Shown here: positions 24,573-32,576 of the stretch, in pieces
Layout: each line of letters starts with the position of its first letter
Numbering within the stretch: position 1 is the first letter of the stretch
NCBI RefSeq assembly: GCF_024436395.1
Contig: NZ_JAFMZO010000002.1
Location: 806,001 to 870,000 of the forward strand
Origin: Paradesertivirga mongoliensis
Lineage (GTDB): Bacteria; Bacteroidota; Bacteroidia; Sphingobacteriales; Sphingobacteriaceae
Length of the DNA: 64,000 bases
Reading direction: 5' to 3'
The notes under the pieces: model-generated
The model's database searches: none
What the model was told of the DNA's origin: nothing
The model's input: the letters and a program-made list of their open reading frames with translations, nothing else
Program-made: the position numbers and the translations under genes

Positions 24573-24851
24573 TCATGGGTTCTGTTCTCTGCCTCTCTCC
24601 CTCTCCCCAATAACCCACATCGCCTCGGTAACCTTCTCCAGCTCTTCTAAAAAATAAAGCATATCTGCGGGGTTGATGCTCTCGCGGTGGCTGTAGCCGG
24701 ATAAGGCCTGATGGAGGACTTCTCTTAACAGGCTGCGGCATTCTGTAAGGCTCCAGGTTTGGAAGAAGTTTTCGATGAAGGGGAAGGGATTGGGGATTTC
24801 CTCGGAGGTGAGGTGGCAGGGTTGGGAATGTTGGTTTAAAGATGCGTCCAT
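24573..24851 (-). CDS. Small repeat-associated protein g, copy 2
   Basis: Up to 92 codons; the block from FQTWSL to VTEAMWVIGE is shared with the copy at 20747-20968 and the last part with the stub at 19312-19341. The copies' stops differ: copy 1 ends just after VIGE, while here the frame runs 12 codons longer. N-terminal residues (MDASLNQHSQPCH and a proline-rich EIPNPFPF) are unique to this copy. It is probably a small cytosolic helical protein. In every copy element D lies immediately downstream of it. No family recognised; coding status is moderately supported. Confidence 0.5.
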   Translation of the reverse strand: MDASLNQHSQPCHLTSEEIPNPFPFIENFFQTWSLTECRSLLREVLHQALSGYSHRESINPADMLYFLEELEKVTEAMWVIGERERGREQNP

Positions 24852-24893
24852 GCGTTTAGATGTTTAATAGCACTAAACTACATACAATTAAAT

Positions 24894-24911
24894 ACACATA
24901 CAAGTATGTGT
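24894..24911. promoter_or_regulatory. Operator-like palindrome before the HTH gene
   Basis: ACACATAC (24894-24901), AA, GTATGTGT (24904-24911): perfect 8-bp arms, 33 bases before the GTG start of the HTH gene and 42 bases before gene g's ATG. A related catac word precedes it at 24880. Size and place suit autoregulation by the XRE-type protein. Confidence 0.55.
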
Positions 24912-24944
24912 GATAAAAATATTTAGTTATACTTATTTAGCTAT

Positions 24945-25187
24945 GTGGAAGCCAATAACAATATAGAAGCGATAGAGCAATATATCATTGATGCTGTAAG
25001 ACAGAGAAGAACTGCTTTGAAAATCTCACAGGAGAAATTGGCCAATGAGCTAAACGTTTCTAAAGGATTTATTGCAAACGTAGAAAACTCAAACTACCGC
25101 GCTAAATATAATTTTAAGCATCTTAATGAATTAGCAAAGATTCTTAAGTGTTCGCCGAGGGATTTCTTACCCGAACAAGCACTGTAG
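24945..25187 (+). CDS. XRE-family helix-turn-helix protein
   Basis: An 80-residue protein, one HTH domain: IIDAVRQRRTALKISQEKLA, followed by NELNVSKGFIANVENSNYRAK (recognition helix around residues 38-48) and a final AKILKCSPRDFLPE. It starts at a GTG, since an overlapping ATG two bases upstream meets a stop after seven codons. It could control itself through the upstream palindrome. It is convergent with the large ATPase, with 22 bases between their stops, so it is a neighbour rather than an operon partner; such small regulators commonly accompany acquired defence genes. Confidence 0.85.
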   Translation: MEANNNIEAIEQYIIDAVRQRRTALKISQEKLANELNVSKGFIANVENSNYRAKYNFKHLNELAKILKCSPRDFLPEQAL

Positions 25188-25209
25188 TATAACACTACTT
25201 TGATTGATT

Positions 25210-27798
25210 TTAATTATAGGTCGTCTGAAATGCTTTCAATCTCGCTTTAAAGCCATCTTTCCAGTTAGAGTAGTCAGTTATATCTTGTTCCATTACACTT
25301 TTTCCCGGTAATAGTGGAATTGTAGACGTTCCTCCATCATGTTCCGTTATTGAATATTTTCCAAATAATTGCAACAATAAGTCAACATCGTTTTGCTCGG
25401 TTACTATATAACTCGATAAATTCCCCTTCTTTAGATGAATGTTTTTTGAAAATCGTTCATATGTTTTATTGGAAAGAATCTCTTCAACTGAACGCTCCAA
25501 CAGCATTCTAAATCTTTTTCGTGCTGAATCTAATTTTGTTTCTCTTCCGTGCGAGTCTGTTATTTGCAATGAGTCGTGCTCTCTTAAAATTCTGCGTATA
25601 GAATCTATTCTTTCCTGCACATTTTTGGCTAAAAAAGGAATTTCATCTGTTACTATCCCACTAATGCCATTATACTTATCAATACCAATAACATGACAGT
25701 CATCTAAATTAACTGATTTTTGGGTGTCGATTAATAATCGCAAAAAAGATAAGTCGTGGGTCAGAACAACAATTTGTCTATCCTGGGATAACTCTACAAT
25801 TTTGGTCGCTATTAAATCTCTATAATCCATATCTAAAGAAGTCACAGGATCATCAAAAATTATAGAATTTTTTCGACCATCTATTGTACATTCAGCAAAA
25901 AAGTTTGACAAGGCAACAACTTTTTGTTCTCCCTCACTCAAGATAGAGTTAATAGAATCTTTTATGCCGTTTAAACTACATTTTTGGTATGTGCTTCCGT
26001 GAGACGTCCTTGTTTTTGATAACAATACTCTAGTCGCTAATTCCCTATTAAAATAACTTAAGTGATTTATAAATTCCTGGTGTTGTAGATTGACCGCTTG
26101 ATCTTCCATTAAATCGCCGATTTTCTTTGAAACAATACTAGTATTTAATTGCGATTGGCAGCTGTTAACCCAAATTTTGTATTTGTATTCGTCAAAATAT
26201 CGTAGAATGATAGTTTTGTTATTAAATAGAAATTCTTTAACTGTTAATTCGTTATGTTCCGTTATGTAGGCATTTCGATTTTGAAGTAAGCCCCTATTTT
26301 GTTGAATTTGTGCATCTATGTTCAATATTAAACTATTGATTGTTGAAGATAAAATTTTACGATTGATAGGTATTTCTGAGCCATTCTGCAAATAATTCAC
26401 TAAGGAAGTCTTCAATTCAGATATTGATTTAGTAAATTCTTTGTATTTATCTGGAAAGTCTTGGATATATTGGGTTATTTCTTTGAAGTTTTCGTATGGT
26501 GGAACATTCAATGAATCATATAAATTTTTCTTTTGTTGAATTTCTCTCTGAACCGCACTCAATTGAGTTGATACATCATTCAAAATAAACTGATTAAACC
26601 CTTTCAATCGTTCTTGAGCGATATCGTCCAAATCCTGTTGACACAACACACACTTTTCTAAGGAGCCTAGTGAAGGAAAATTTTGCCCGTCAGACATTTC
26701 ACTGGTATGCGCGAAATTTTTAGCAGCTTCCCAAAGTGTTCTCCAAGGATTAGTACCGAAACCTTCAATAGTATTTAAGTTCTTTAAATCATTTGCTGCA
26801 ATGCTGTATGCATGCTTAATACTTTCATATCTAACTCGTAAACCTTTAATTTCCTCAATAATTGGGTCACTAAAACTTCCTTCTATCCTTTGAAATTGTT
26901 GAACATAATTTTCAATCCGAGATTTAAGTCCTGATAGATTTTGTATATTTTGTTGTGGGTTTTGAGTATTAATCAACGTTAATAGCTCCTGTTTCCTGTC
27001 GATATTGGTTTGGTCAAATTGAATATAATTGTCAATATCAGATTTGGAATAAGTTTCAATACTAGAATACCATTGAGCAGTAGTTGTTAAATTTAAAGAT
27101 TGATTTATGGCCGGCTTGCTCGTATTATAAACTGCTATTTCAGAAGTAAGAGCTTGAGAAATTAGATTCAACACTGAAATAAGTGTTTCCAATACATCTA
27201 TTCCTATAGGCTTATATTCAGTAGGATTCTCACTATTTATATATATCCCGGCACAATCAGTATCGAATACAAATATAGAACTGAGCGATGGATGAGTAGG
27301 TGAGTTCTCTGTCCATTGAAAATTTATGGTTGAACCATTTTCCTCAATTACAAAATCAACTTTTTGCTGGTTAGTTGAGGGAGTGAAAACGTTTTTCTTC
27401 AAGTTAATACTTGGATTTCTACTCCAACATAGTTTTTTTAATATCTTAGAAAAACTCGATTTGCCTGAGCCATTATTGCCATACACAACAGTTAAACCCT
27501 CACTGGAAAAATTTAAATGCCCTTGATTATATAAAGCACAAATGTTTACGGGATTACTAATGCTTATTATTTTAGGATAAACAGCTCCTGCAGTTGAAAG
27601 AGTTGGGATATGGGTGCTGTTTAAAGGAATTGGATTCAGTGTTATACCATTCTGGCCATTTTCTTTTTTTAGTAGTTGCACTAATTCATCAATATCATTT
27701 TGAGTTATTGAGGAACTGGATATTATTCGTCTTAATGCATCTTTAATATAGTTAGGTCTGTTTTGTGACCAATTTAATATTTCTTGGTAAATGGACAT
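25210..27798 (-). CDS. SMC-like AAA_13-type ATPase with zinc-hook CxxC
   Basis: About 862 residues from the ATG at 27798 (MSIYQEILNWSQNRP is the natural start; a longer reading adds an unlikely 25 residues). ABC-type ATPase halves lie at the ends: Walker A GNNGSGKSS near 105, signature LSEGEQK near 616, Walker B SIIFDDPVTSLD near 640 and H-loop VLTHD near 672. The middle is long coiled coil with CVLCQQ near residue 382, the position of a Rad50- or RloC-type zinc hook. The C-terminal 140 residues (with RKRFRMLLE and EHDGGT) could be an effector. Relatives include phage-defence ATPases and RloC; the anticodon-nuclease residues were not identified. Base composition is far lower than that of its neighbours (sampled lines 25-30% G+C), a sign of transfer. 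Confidence 0.8.
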   Translation of the reverse strand: MSIYQEILNWSQNRPNYIKDALRRIISSSSITQNDIDELVQLLKKENGQNGITLNPIPLNSTHIPTLSTAGAVYPKIISISNPVNICALYNQGHLNFSSEGLTVVYGNNGSGKSSFSKILKKLCWSRNPSINLKKNVFTPSTNQQKVDFVIEENGSTINFQWTENSPTHPSLSSIFVFDTDCAGIYINSENPTEYKPIGIDVLETLISVLNLISQALTSEIAVYNTSKPAINQSLNLTTTAQWYSSIETYSKSDIDNYIQFDQTNIDRKQELLTLINTQNPQQNIQNLSGLKSRIENYVQQFQRIEGSFSDPIIEEIKGLRVRYESIKHAYSIAANDLKNLNTIEGFGTNPWRTLWEAAKNFAHTSEMSDGQNFPSLGSLEKCVLCQQDLDDIAQERLKGFNQFILNDVSTQLSAVQREIQQKKNLYDSLNVPPYENFKEITQYIQDFPDKYKEFTKSISELKTSLVNYLQNGSEIPINRKILSSTINSLILNIDAQIQQNRGLLQNRNAYITEHNELTVKEFLFNNKTIILRYFDEYKYKIWVNSCQSQLNTSIVSKKIGDLMEDQAVNLQHQEFINHLSYFNRELATRVLLSKTRTSHGSTYQKCSLNGIKDSINSILSEGEQKVVALSNFFAECTIDGRKNSIIFDDPVTSLDMDYRDLIATKIVELSQDRQIVVLTHDLSFLRLLIDTQKSVNLDDCHVIGIDKYNGISGIVTDEIPFLAKNVQERIDSIRRILREHDSLQITDSHGRETKLDSARKRFRMLLERSVEEILSNKTYERFSKNIHLKKGNLSSYIVTEQNDVDLLLQLFGKYSITEHDGGTSTIPLLPGKSVMEQDITDYSNWKDGFKARLKAFQTTYN

Positions 27799-27873
27799 GG
27801 AATATAATTGTAATAGTTTCGGTTTTATAGGCGCTTGCAACTCATCGTTAACTCGACATATACAGGTTAACAT

Positions 27874-28208
27874 TAAAGATGAACTATGATAAAATTAGTA
27901 AAAAGCACGAAAATTCCAATCACTGAATTACCTTGGAACTATCGATCTTAATCGTTTCGGTTTACAAGGATGAATTAGGTATATGAACTCTCTCCTGACA
28001 GTTCCCATAAAGCACCTACCTCTCAACCTAAACCCGACAGCACGGATACCGGCCTGTGGCTAATGCCTGCGCAGTATGAGTAATGGCGGGGCTTCAGCCT
28101 CCGAAGAGAGACAGACCTTCCGTTTTCCATAAAATAAGTTGAAAGTTATGAGTTGAAGGTTGAAAGTATCCCCGCGCTCATCCCGTACCATATTACTTAC
28201 CAACCTTA
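27874..28208. other. Gene-free stretch between the ATPase and lysS
   Basis: This stretch marks the change from AT-rich acquired DNA to normal composition. It contains a worn trace resembling repeats of the window (tgcctgcgcag near 28064, tggcggggcttcagcctcc near 28085) but nothing I can name. The lysS promoter follows at 28209-28238. No gene seen. Confidence 0.4.
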
Positions 28209-28238
28209 TTGATACTTGCGCTGCAAATTGTACTTTTG
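28209..28238 (+). promoter_or_regulatory. Promoter of lysS
   Basis: TTG (28209-28211), a 19-base spacer and TACTTTTG (28231-28238), a perfect match to the Bacteroidota consensus. The leader to the ATG at 28311 is about 67 bases. Confidence 0.8.
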
Positions 28239-28310
28239 CAGAAAGTGCATGATGTGCAAAATTAGCACAGATTTCACATGTTTAATTTGCATTAATAAAA
28301 CACCACCCCC

Positions 28311-30032
28311 ATGAGTATCGGCCTTTCCGAACAAGAAATATTACGCCGTGAGGCATTGCTGGAGCTTCGTAAACTGGGCATTGAGCCCTACCCTGCCGAG
28401 GCGTACGAAGTAAATGTTACCGCTAAGGATATACACGATAATTACGAGCGGGATAAGACATCGTATAAGAACATCAGCTTTGCGGGCAGAATAATGACGC
28501 GCCGGATTATGGGCAGCGCCAGTTTTGCCGAGTTGCAGGACAGTACTGGTCGTATGCAGGTGTACTTGAAGCGCGATGATATTTGCCCGGGCGAGGACAA
28601 GACCTTATACAACACGGTGTTTAAGAAGCTGATGGATATTGGCGATTATGTGGGTGTGAAGGGCTATGTGTTTACTACGCAGACGGGCGAAATTTCTATC
28701 CACGTGAGCGAGATGACGCTGCTGGCTAAATCGCTGAAGCCGCTGCCGGTTGTGAAGCGTGATGATGAGGGCAATATTTATGATGGCTTTACGGATCCGG
28801 AGATGCGCTACCGTCAGCGGTATGTGGATTTGACGGTTAACCCGGATTTAAAACAGATTTTTATGAACCGCAGCAAGGTGATTAACACCATGCGGTCTTA
28901 CTTTGATAACCAGGGCTGGATGGAGGTGGAAACACCGATTCTTCAGCCTATGCATGGCGGGGCGGCGGCGCGTCCGTTTGCTACGCACCACAATACGCTG
29001 GACATGCCTTTGTTTTTGCGCATCGCCAATGAACTTTACCTGAAACGCTTAATTGTTGCGGGTTTTGACGGGGTGTATGAGTTTGGCAAGATGTTCCGCA
29101 ACGAGGGTATGGACCGCACGCATAACCCGGAGTACACCGCAATGGAAATCTACGTGGCTTACAAGGATTATGTGTGGATGATGGCCATGGTGGAGGAGTG
29201 TTTGGAGAAGGTGGCTGTGGCGATTCATGGTTCTTCTAAGGTACCGGTCGGCGAGCATGTGCTGGAATTTGCCGGTCCGTACGAGAAGCTGACGATGTTT
29301 GAGTCGATACAGAAATATACCGACATTGATGTTTCGGCCATGAATGAGGATGAGCTGCGTGAGGTTTGCAAGAACCTGAACATTGAAACGGACCCGAGCA
29401 TGGGCAAGGGTAAATTAATTGATGAGATTTTTGGCGAGAAGGTGGAAGCAAACCTGATTCAGCCGACATATATTACTGATTACCCGGTAGAGATGACTCC
29501 GCTGGCGAAAAAGCACCGAAGCAAAGAGGGACTAGTAGAACGTTTCGAGCTGTTTGTGATGGGTAAAGAGATTGGTAACGCCTATTCTGAGCTGAATGAT
29601 CCGATTGATCAGCGGGCGCGTTTGGAGGATCAATTGGTGTTGGCGGGCAGAGGTGATGATGAAGCGATGGCGATGGATGAGGATTTCCTTCGTGCGCTGG
29701 AATATGGTATGCCTCCTACGGCTGGTTTGGGGATTGGTATCGACAGGTTGGTGATGCTGATGACGAATCAGAGTACGATTCAGGAGGTGTTGTTCTTTCC
29801 GCAGATGAGGCCTGAGAAGAAAGCGAAGGTTGCTTCGGTGGAGGATTTTACGGAGATTGGGGTTCCGGCGGAGTGGGTTCCGGTGTTGATGAAGATGGGA
29901 TTTAATAGTGTTGAGGAGTTGAAGGCGGGGAATCCGAATAAGGTGTTTAATGATTTGGGGGGGATGAGGAAGAAATTGAAATTAGAGATTGGGATACCGA
30001 GTAAGGAGGATGTGGATAAGTGGTTTAAATAA
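28311..30032 (+). CDS. lysS: Lysyl-tRNA synthetase, class II
   Basis: Charges tRNA-Lys with lysine. The 573 residues comprise an OB-fold anticodon-binding domain (about 60-160, with GRIMTRRIMGSASFAELQD) and a class II catalytic domain: motif 1 around 195-215, motif 2 with the FRNEGMDRTHNPEYTAMEIY stretch, and motif 3 GLGIGIDRLVMLM near 480. The last 70 residues after the catalytic domain (EDFTEIGVPAEW to the end) form a helical extension, absent from E. coli LysS (505), that is known in Bacteroidota. The matching tRNA-Lys gene is at 52353. A decayed copy of the extension's DNA lies at 30554-30655. Stable stem-loop follows the stop. Confidence 0.97.
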   Translation: MSIGLSEQEILRREALLELRKLGIEPYPAEAYEVNVTAKDIHDNYERDKTSYKNISFAGRIMTRRIMGSASFAELQDSTGRMQVYLKRDDICPGEDKTLYNTVFKKLMDIGDYVGVKGYVFTTQTGEISIHVSEMTLLAKSLKPLPVVKRDDEGNIYDGFTDPEMRYRQRYVDLTVNPDLKQIFMNRSKVINTMRSYFDNQGWMEVETPILQPMHGGAAARPFATHHNTLDMPLFLRIANELYLKRLIVAGFDGVYEFGKMFRNEGMDRTHNPEYTAMEIYVAYKDYVWMMAMVEECLEKVAVAIHGSSKVPVGEHVLEFAGPYEKLTMFESIQKYTDIDVSAMNEDELREVCKNLNIETDPSMGKGKLIDEIFGEKVEANLIQPTYITDYPVEMTPLAKKHRSKEGLVERFELFVMGKEIGNAYSELNDPIDQRARLEDQLVLAGRGDDEAMAMDEDFLRALEYGMPPTAGLGIGIDRLVMLMTNQSTIQEVLFFPQMRPEKKAKVASVEDFTEIGVPAEWVPVLMKMGFNSVEELKAGNPNKVFNDLGGMRKKLKLEIGIPSKEDVDKWFK

Positions 30033-30052
30033 CTATCCGATATGATTACCAG

Positions 30053-30079
30053 ATGCCTGCGAGAACCGCGGGCATTTTT
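30053..30079 (+). terminator. Rho-independent terminator of lysS
   Basis: ATGCCTGCG, loop AGAAC, CGCGGGCAT (one mismatch in nine pairs), followed by TTTTT. It lies 20 bases after the lysS stop. Confidence 0.85.
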
Positions 30080-30114
30080 GTTATAGGTTGGGTCTGTGCG
30101 AGGAGGTGCTTTCG

Positions 30115-30520
30115 ACCCGCTCATTGCCGCGGGAATGGCTAGTCCTTTTGGCTTGAGCCCAAAAGGACCAAAAACCCAAGGCAACAACGAAGCTTCAGCC
30201 GCACAGGGCAAAACTCCCGGCCCGCCGTTCTTGCCAGCCCAACGCGCGGGCATTCTCTTAGGTTGATGGGGCTGGATTAAACGACGCTTTACTGACTAGA
30301 TGCAAAAACTGACCGAAAACCTGATGCGCTTTACTTTTACGGTAGAAGGACAACTACCCTAACAAAGGACAGACAACCCAAACATCTTTCCCGACGGCAA
30401 CCGAAGCGCGAGCGATGGGATGAACAGAAATGCGGCTGAGCTTATTTCTGTTCTTGATTTTTTGGTACTTTTTTATCAAGAAAAAAGGACTAAGCCTGCC
30501 CGGCTATGAGGGCAAAAGGT
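30115..30520. repeat. Two diverged, oppositely oriented copies of element R
   Basis: At about 30117-30200 there is a worn direct copy (gctcattgccgcgggaatgg, then ctagtccttttggcttgag and accaaaaacccaag). At about 30395-30520 there is a better-preserved copy in the opposite direction (caaccgaagcgcgagcgatg, atgaacagaaa, tcttgattttttggtac, ctatgagggc). The two face each other around the sequence 30200-30395, in which I see no gene. Proteins read from them, in either direction, are repeat artefacts. Confidence 0.65.
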
Positions 30521-30553
30521 ACAACTACAAGGATCGCAATTAGATATGATGCA

Positions 30554-30655
30554 TGTTGATGAAGATGGGATTTAATTCGGTGGAGGAGTTGAAGGCTGGG
30601 TATCCGAATAAGTCCCAAAGGGCCTCCTTTGGAGGTGTTTAATGATTTGGGGAAT
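30554..30655 (+). pseudogene. Duplicated scrap of the lysS 3' end
   Basis: Bases 30555-30612 repeat lysS 29884-29942 almost exactly (the codons for LMKMGFNSVEELKAGNPNK), then a 22-base insert tcccaaagggcctcctttgg plus ag forms a short hairpin (CCAAAGG, CCTTTGG), then the repeat resumes with gtgtttaatgatttgggg (lysS 29943-29960). It has no start codon and is next to an inverted element R, so it probably arose in a repeat-driven rearrangement. Confidence 0.85.
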
Positions 30656-30894
30656 TGAGATTTAACTTAAATTATACGTAAAAACCTCCATTTCGCTCAA
30701 GTACTTCTACCTGATTTAATTAAAAACCACAAAATCTTTATCCCCCTGAAAAACAATGCCAAAACTCTTTTGGTTATTCGTTTGACTAATTCTCTCAACA
30801 TTGTCTTTAAAACTTTCCTTAACAAAAGCTTAAAGCCTTGTAAATAATTATTTCACAACCCTTATTTATTTTTATATCGAGAAAACGTGTACGT
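30656..30894. other. AT-rich stretch with a possible gene scrap
   Basis: On the minus strand 30716-30828 is open for 37 codons and reads like protein (KESFKDNVERISQTNNQ, then SFGIVFQGDKDFVVFN and a stop), but it has no start codon and a stop lies directly upstream. It may be the end of a decayed gene. I could not identify it. Confidence 0.3.
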
Positions 30895-31110
30895 ATGAAA
30901 TTGTCTACAATCGAGATTACTGAGAACGAGTACTTAATTAAGTTAAGTAAAGAAAATTTTGACCTTGCATTTATCAATCAATTGCTAAAAAGAATTCAAT
31001 CGGAAGTGCTGTTTTCCTCTTTTAAGCATGTTGATCAGGATGACGACCTGAAGAGCCGCAATGGTGGAGCTGAGAGAGGATCTTATTACAGTCATTTAGA
31101 CGAAAAATAA
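30895..31110 (+). CDS. Small protein of unknown function, 71 residues
   Basis: A 71-residue protein starting MKLSTIEITENEYLIKL, with a predicted helix FINQLLKRIQSEVLF and a polar, charged tail ending YYSHLDEK. The first half resembles the short antitoxin-like or addiction-type proteins of Bacteroidota, but no toxin gene is adjacent, and the match is not strong enough to name it. It is AT-rich like the sequence before it. The stem-loop just after its stop serves mainly the gene on the opposite strand. Confidence 0.55.
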   Translation: MKLSTIEITENEYLIKLSKENFDLAFINQLLKRIQSEVLFSSFKHVDQDDDLKSRNGGAERGSYYSHLDEK

Positions 31111-31132
31111 AAGCCCGGAAAAGGTTCCGGGC
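31100..31132 (-). terminator. Terminator for the TPR membrane-protein gene
   Basis: On the minus strand GCCCGGAA, loop CCTT, TTCCGGGC (31113-31132; perfect 8-bp stem) is followed by TTTTATTTTTCG. The T-run lies on the minus strand, so it ends transcripts from 31226-31789; in the other direction it is a hairpin only. Confidence 0.75.
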
Positions 31133-31225
31133 AAGAAAGTGATTATGCTCTTAACAAATCAGCAGAGATGCCTTATGAACATCCGCTGAATGTTTCGAAG
31201 GGCTCCACAGATGGAGCTGTGAATC

Positions 31226-31789
31226 CTATCTTCCTCTGAAGCCGCCTCCTCCGCCACCTCTTTGTATTACCGTTTTATCTAACTGACCCATTTGGCCTTG
31301 CATCATTTTAATCTGCTCGGCCAGGAGCTTGTTTTTATCTGCCTTTTTTGCTTCCTGTAAATACATGGTTGCCTCGCGCTTATTGCGCTTTGACATAGCA
31401 ATACCCGCCAGACTAAGTTTTGCAAGGGCAATATTATGATCCATCGTCATGCCCATAGCAAGAGCCTTTTTGAAATACTTCTCTGACTGAAGCGGCGCTT
31501 TGCGCGACTCAATTAAGCCTATCAGCAAGTGGTAATAACCATGCTGTGCCTGAATAAGCTCTCTTTCATAATTCTTGATTTTTCTCAGCCACTCTTCTGC
31601 CTTATCCATATTCTCTTTTCGAAGGAAATATTGGGCGATCAGCATTTTTTCGTTAAAGAAGAAAGTAACCGCTACAATAAGCGCAAGCAATACTAAAAGT
31701 ATCCCCCAGCCCCAATAGCCGAAGAAGAAGAGCGCAACTGCAGATCCGAAGAATGCAAAAGCTATTATTAACCGTATGAAATTTGGCAT
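31226..31789 (-). CDS. Membrane-anchored TPR-like protein with a glycine-arginine tail
   Basis: A 187-residue protein: two hydrophobic helices at the start (about 4-42), then helical repeats of the tetratricopeptide type (residues 45-160; for example AEEWLRKIKNYERELIQA and SEKYFKKALAMGMTMDHN), and a last segment QRGGGGGGFRGR. The membrane part anchors the repeats in the cytoplasm. It is transcribed divergently from ung with 70 bases between. Function unknown; the RGG-like end is unusual for such a protein. Confidence 0.7.
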   Translation of the reverse strand: MPNFIRLIIAFAFFGSAVALFFFGYWGWGILLVLLALIVAVTFFFNEKMLIAQYFLRKENMDKAEEWLRKIKNYERELIQAQHGYYHLLIGLIESRKAPLQSEKYFKKALAMGMTMDHNIALAKLSLAGIAMSKRNKREATMYLQEAKKADKNKLLAEQIKMMQGQMGQLDKTVIQRGGGGGGFRGR

Positions 31790-31859
31790 TATTTAAATCT
31801 TAAATTTGAGCAGCAAATATCCGCTTATTTAACCGCTTAACAAACAAAAACCGAAAAAT

Positions 31860-32531
31860 ATGGCAGTTCAATTAGAAGAATCGTGGAACAGGGTTTTGGG
31901 TGATGAGTTCGAAAAAGAGTACATGAAGAAATTAAAGGCTTTTCTGCTGAAGGAAAAGCAGGAAGGAAAGACTATTTACCCTCCCGGGAACTGCATTTTC
32001 AATGCCTTTACACATACTACTTTCGACAAAGTTAAAGCGGTTATTATCGGCCAGGACCCTTACCACGGACCCAATCAGGCGCACGGGCTGGCATTTTCGG
32101 TTCAGAAAGGAGTAGCCATTCCTCCTTCATTGCGAAACATTTATAAAGAACTGCAAACTGATATCCCCGGTTTTAAAATACCTGCGCACGGCGAGCTCAC
32201 CAAATGGGCTGATGAGGGTGTATTATTGCTCAACGCCACTTTAACCGTGCGCGCCGGCGAAGCGGGTTCTCATCAGAAAAAGGGCTGGGAAGAATTTACG
32301 GACCAGGCAATTAAAGTTGTAGCGGAAAAAAAAGAAGGAATTGTGTTTTTACTTTGGGGGAGGTACGCGCAATCAAAAGCAGCTTTTATTGATGATAATA
32401 AGCATTATATTCTCAAAGCGCCCCACCCTTCGCCCCTGGCACAGGGCTTTATTGGGTGTAAACATTTTTCGAAGACAAATGACATCCTCGAGAAGGCTGG
32501 AAAAAAGAGAATTGACTGGCAGCTAGAGTAA
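31860..32531 (+). CDS. ung: Uracil-DNA glycosylase, family 1
   Basis: Removes uracil from DNA, the first step of base-excision repair. The 223 residues contain the catalytic water-activating motif GQDPYHGPNQAHGLAFS near 62-78, the uracil-specificity NATLT, and the C-terminal HPSPLA that inserts into the minor groove. Length and motifs match family 1. The next gene, an MFS transporter, follows after 45 bases and may be co-transcribed. Confidence 0.97.
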   Translation: MAVQLEESWNRVLGDEFEKEYMKKLKAFLLKEKQEGKTIYPPGNCIFNAFTHTTFDKVKAVIIGQDPYHGPNQAHGLAFSVQKGVAIPPSLRNIYKELQTDIPGFKIPAHGELTKWADEGVLLLNATLTVRAGEAGSHQKKGWEEFTDQAIKVVAEKKEGIVFLLWGRYAQSKAAFIDDNKHYILKAPHPSPLAQGFIGCKHFSKTNDILEKAGKKRIDWQLE

Positions 32532-32576
32532 CCATTAAAACATCCGTACCAATACACAAACTGTATTTGTATCTTC

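Noticed and set aside
25210-27798. Assigning the ATPase as RloC or PrrC anticodon nuclease
   Set aside because: The zinc-hook and ATPase parts fit, but the catalytic residues of the nuclease were not identified in the C-terminal region, so only the broader family is claimed.
29780-30253. 157-codon frame antisense to the lysS end
   Set aside because: Mirror of lysS codons and of the worn element R; no independent support.
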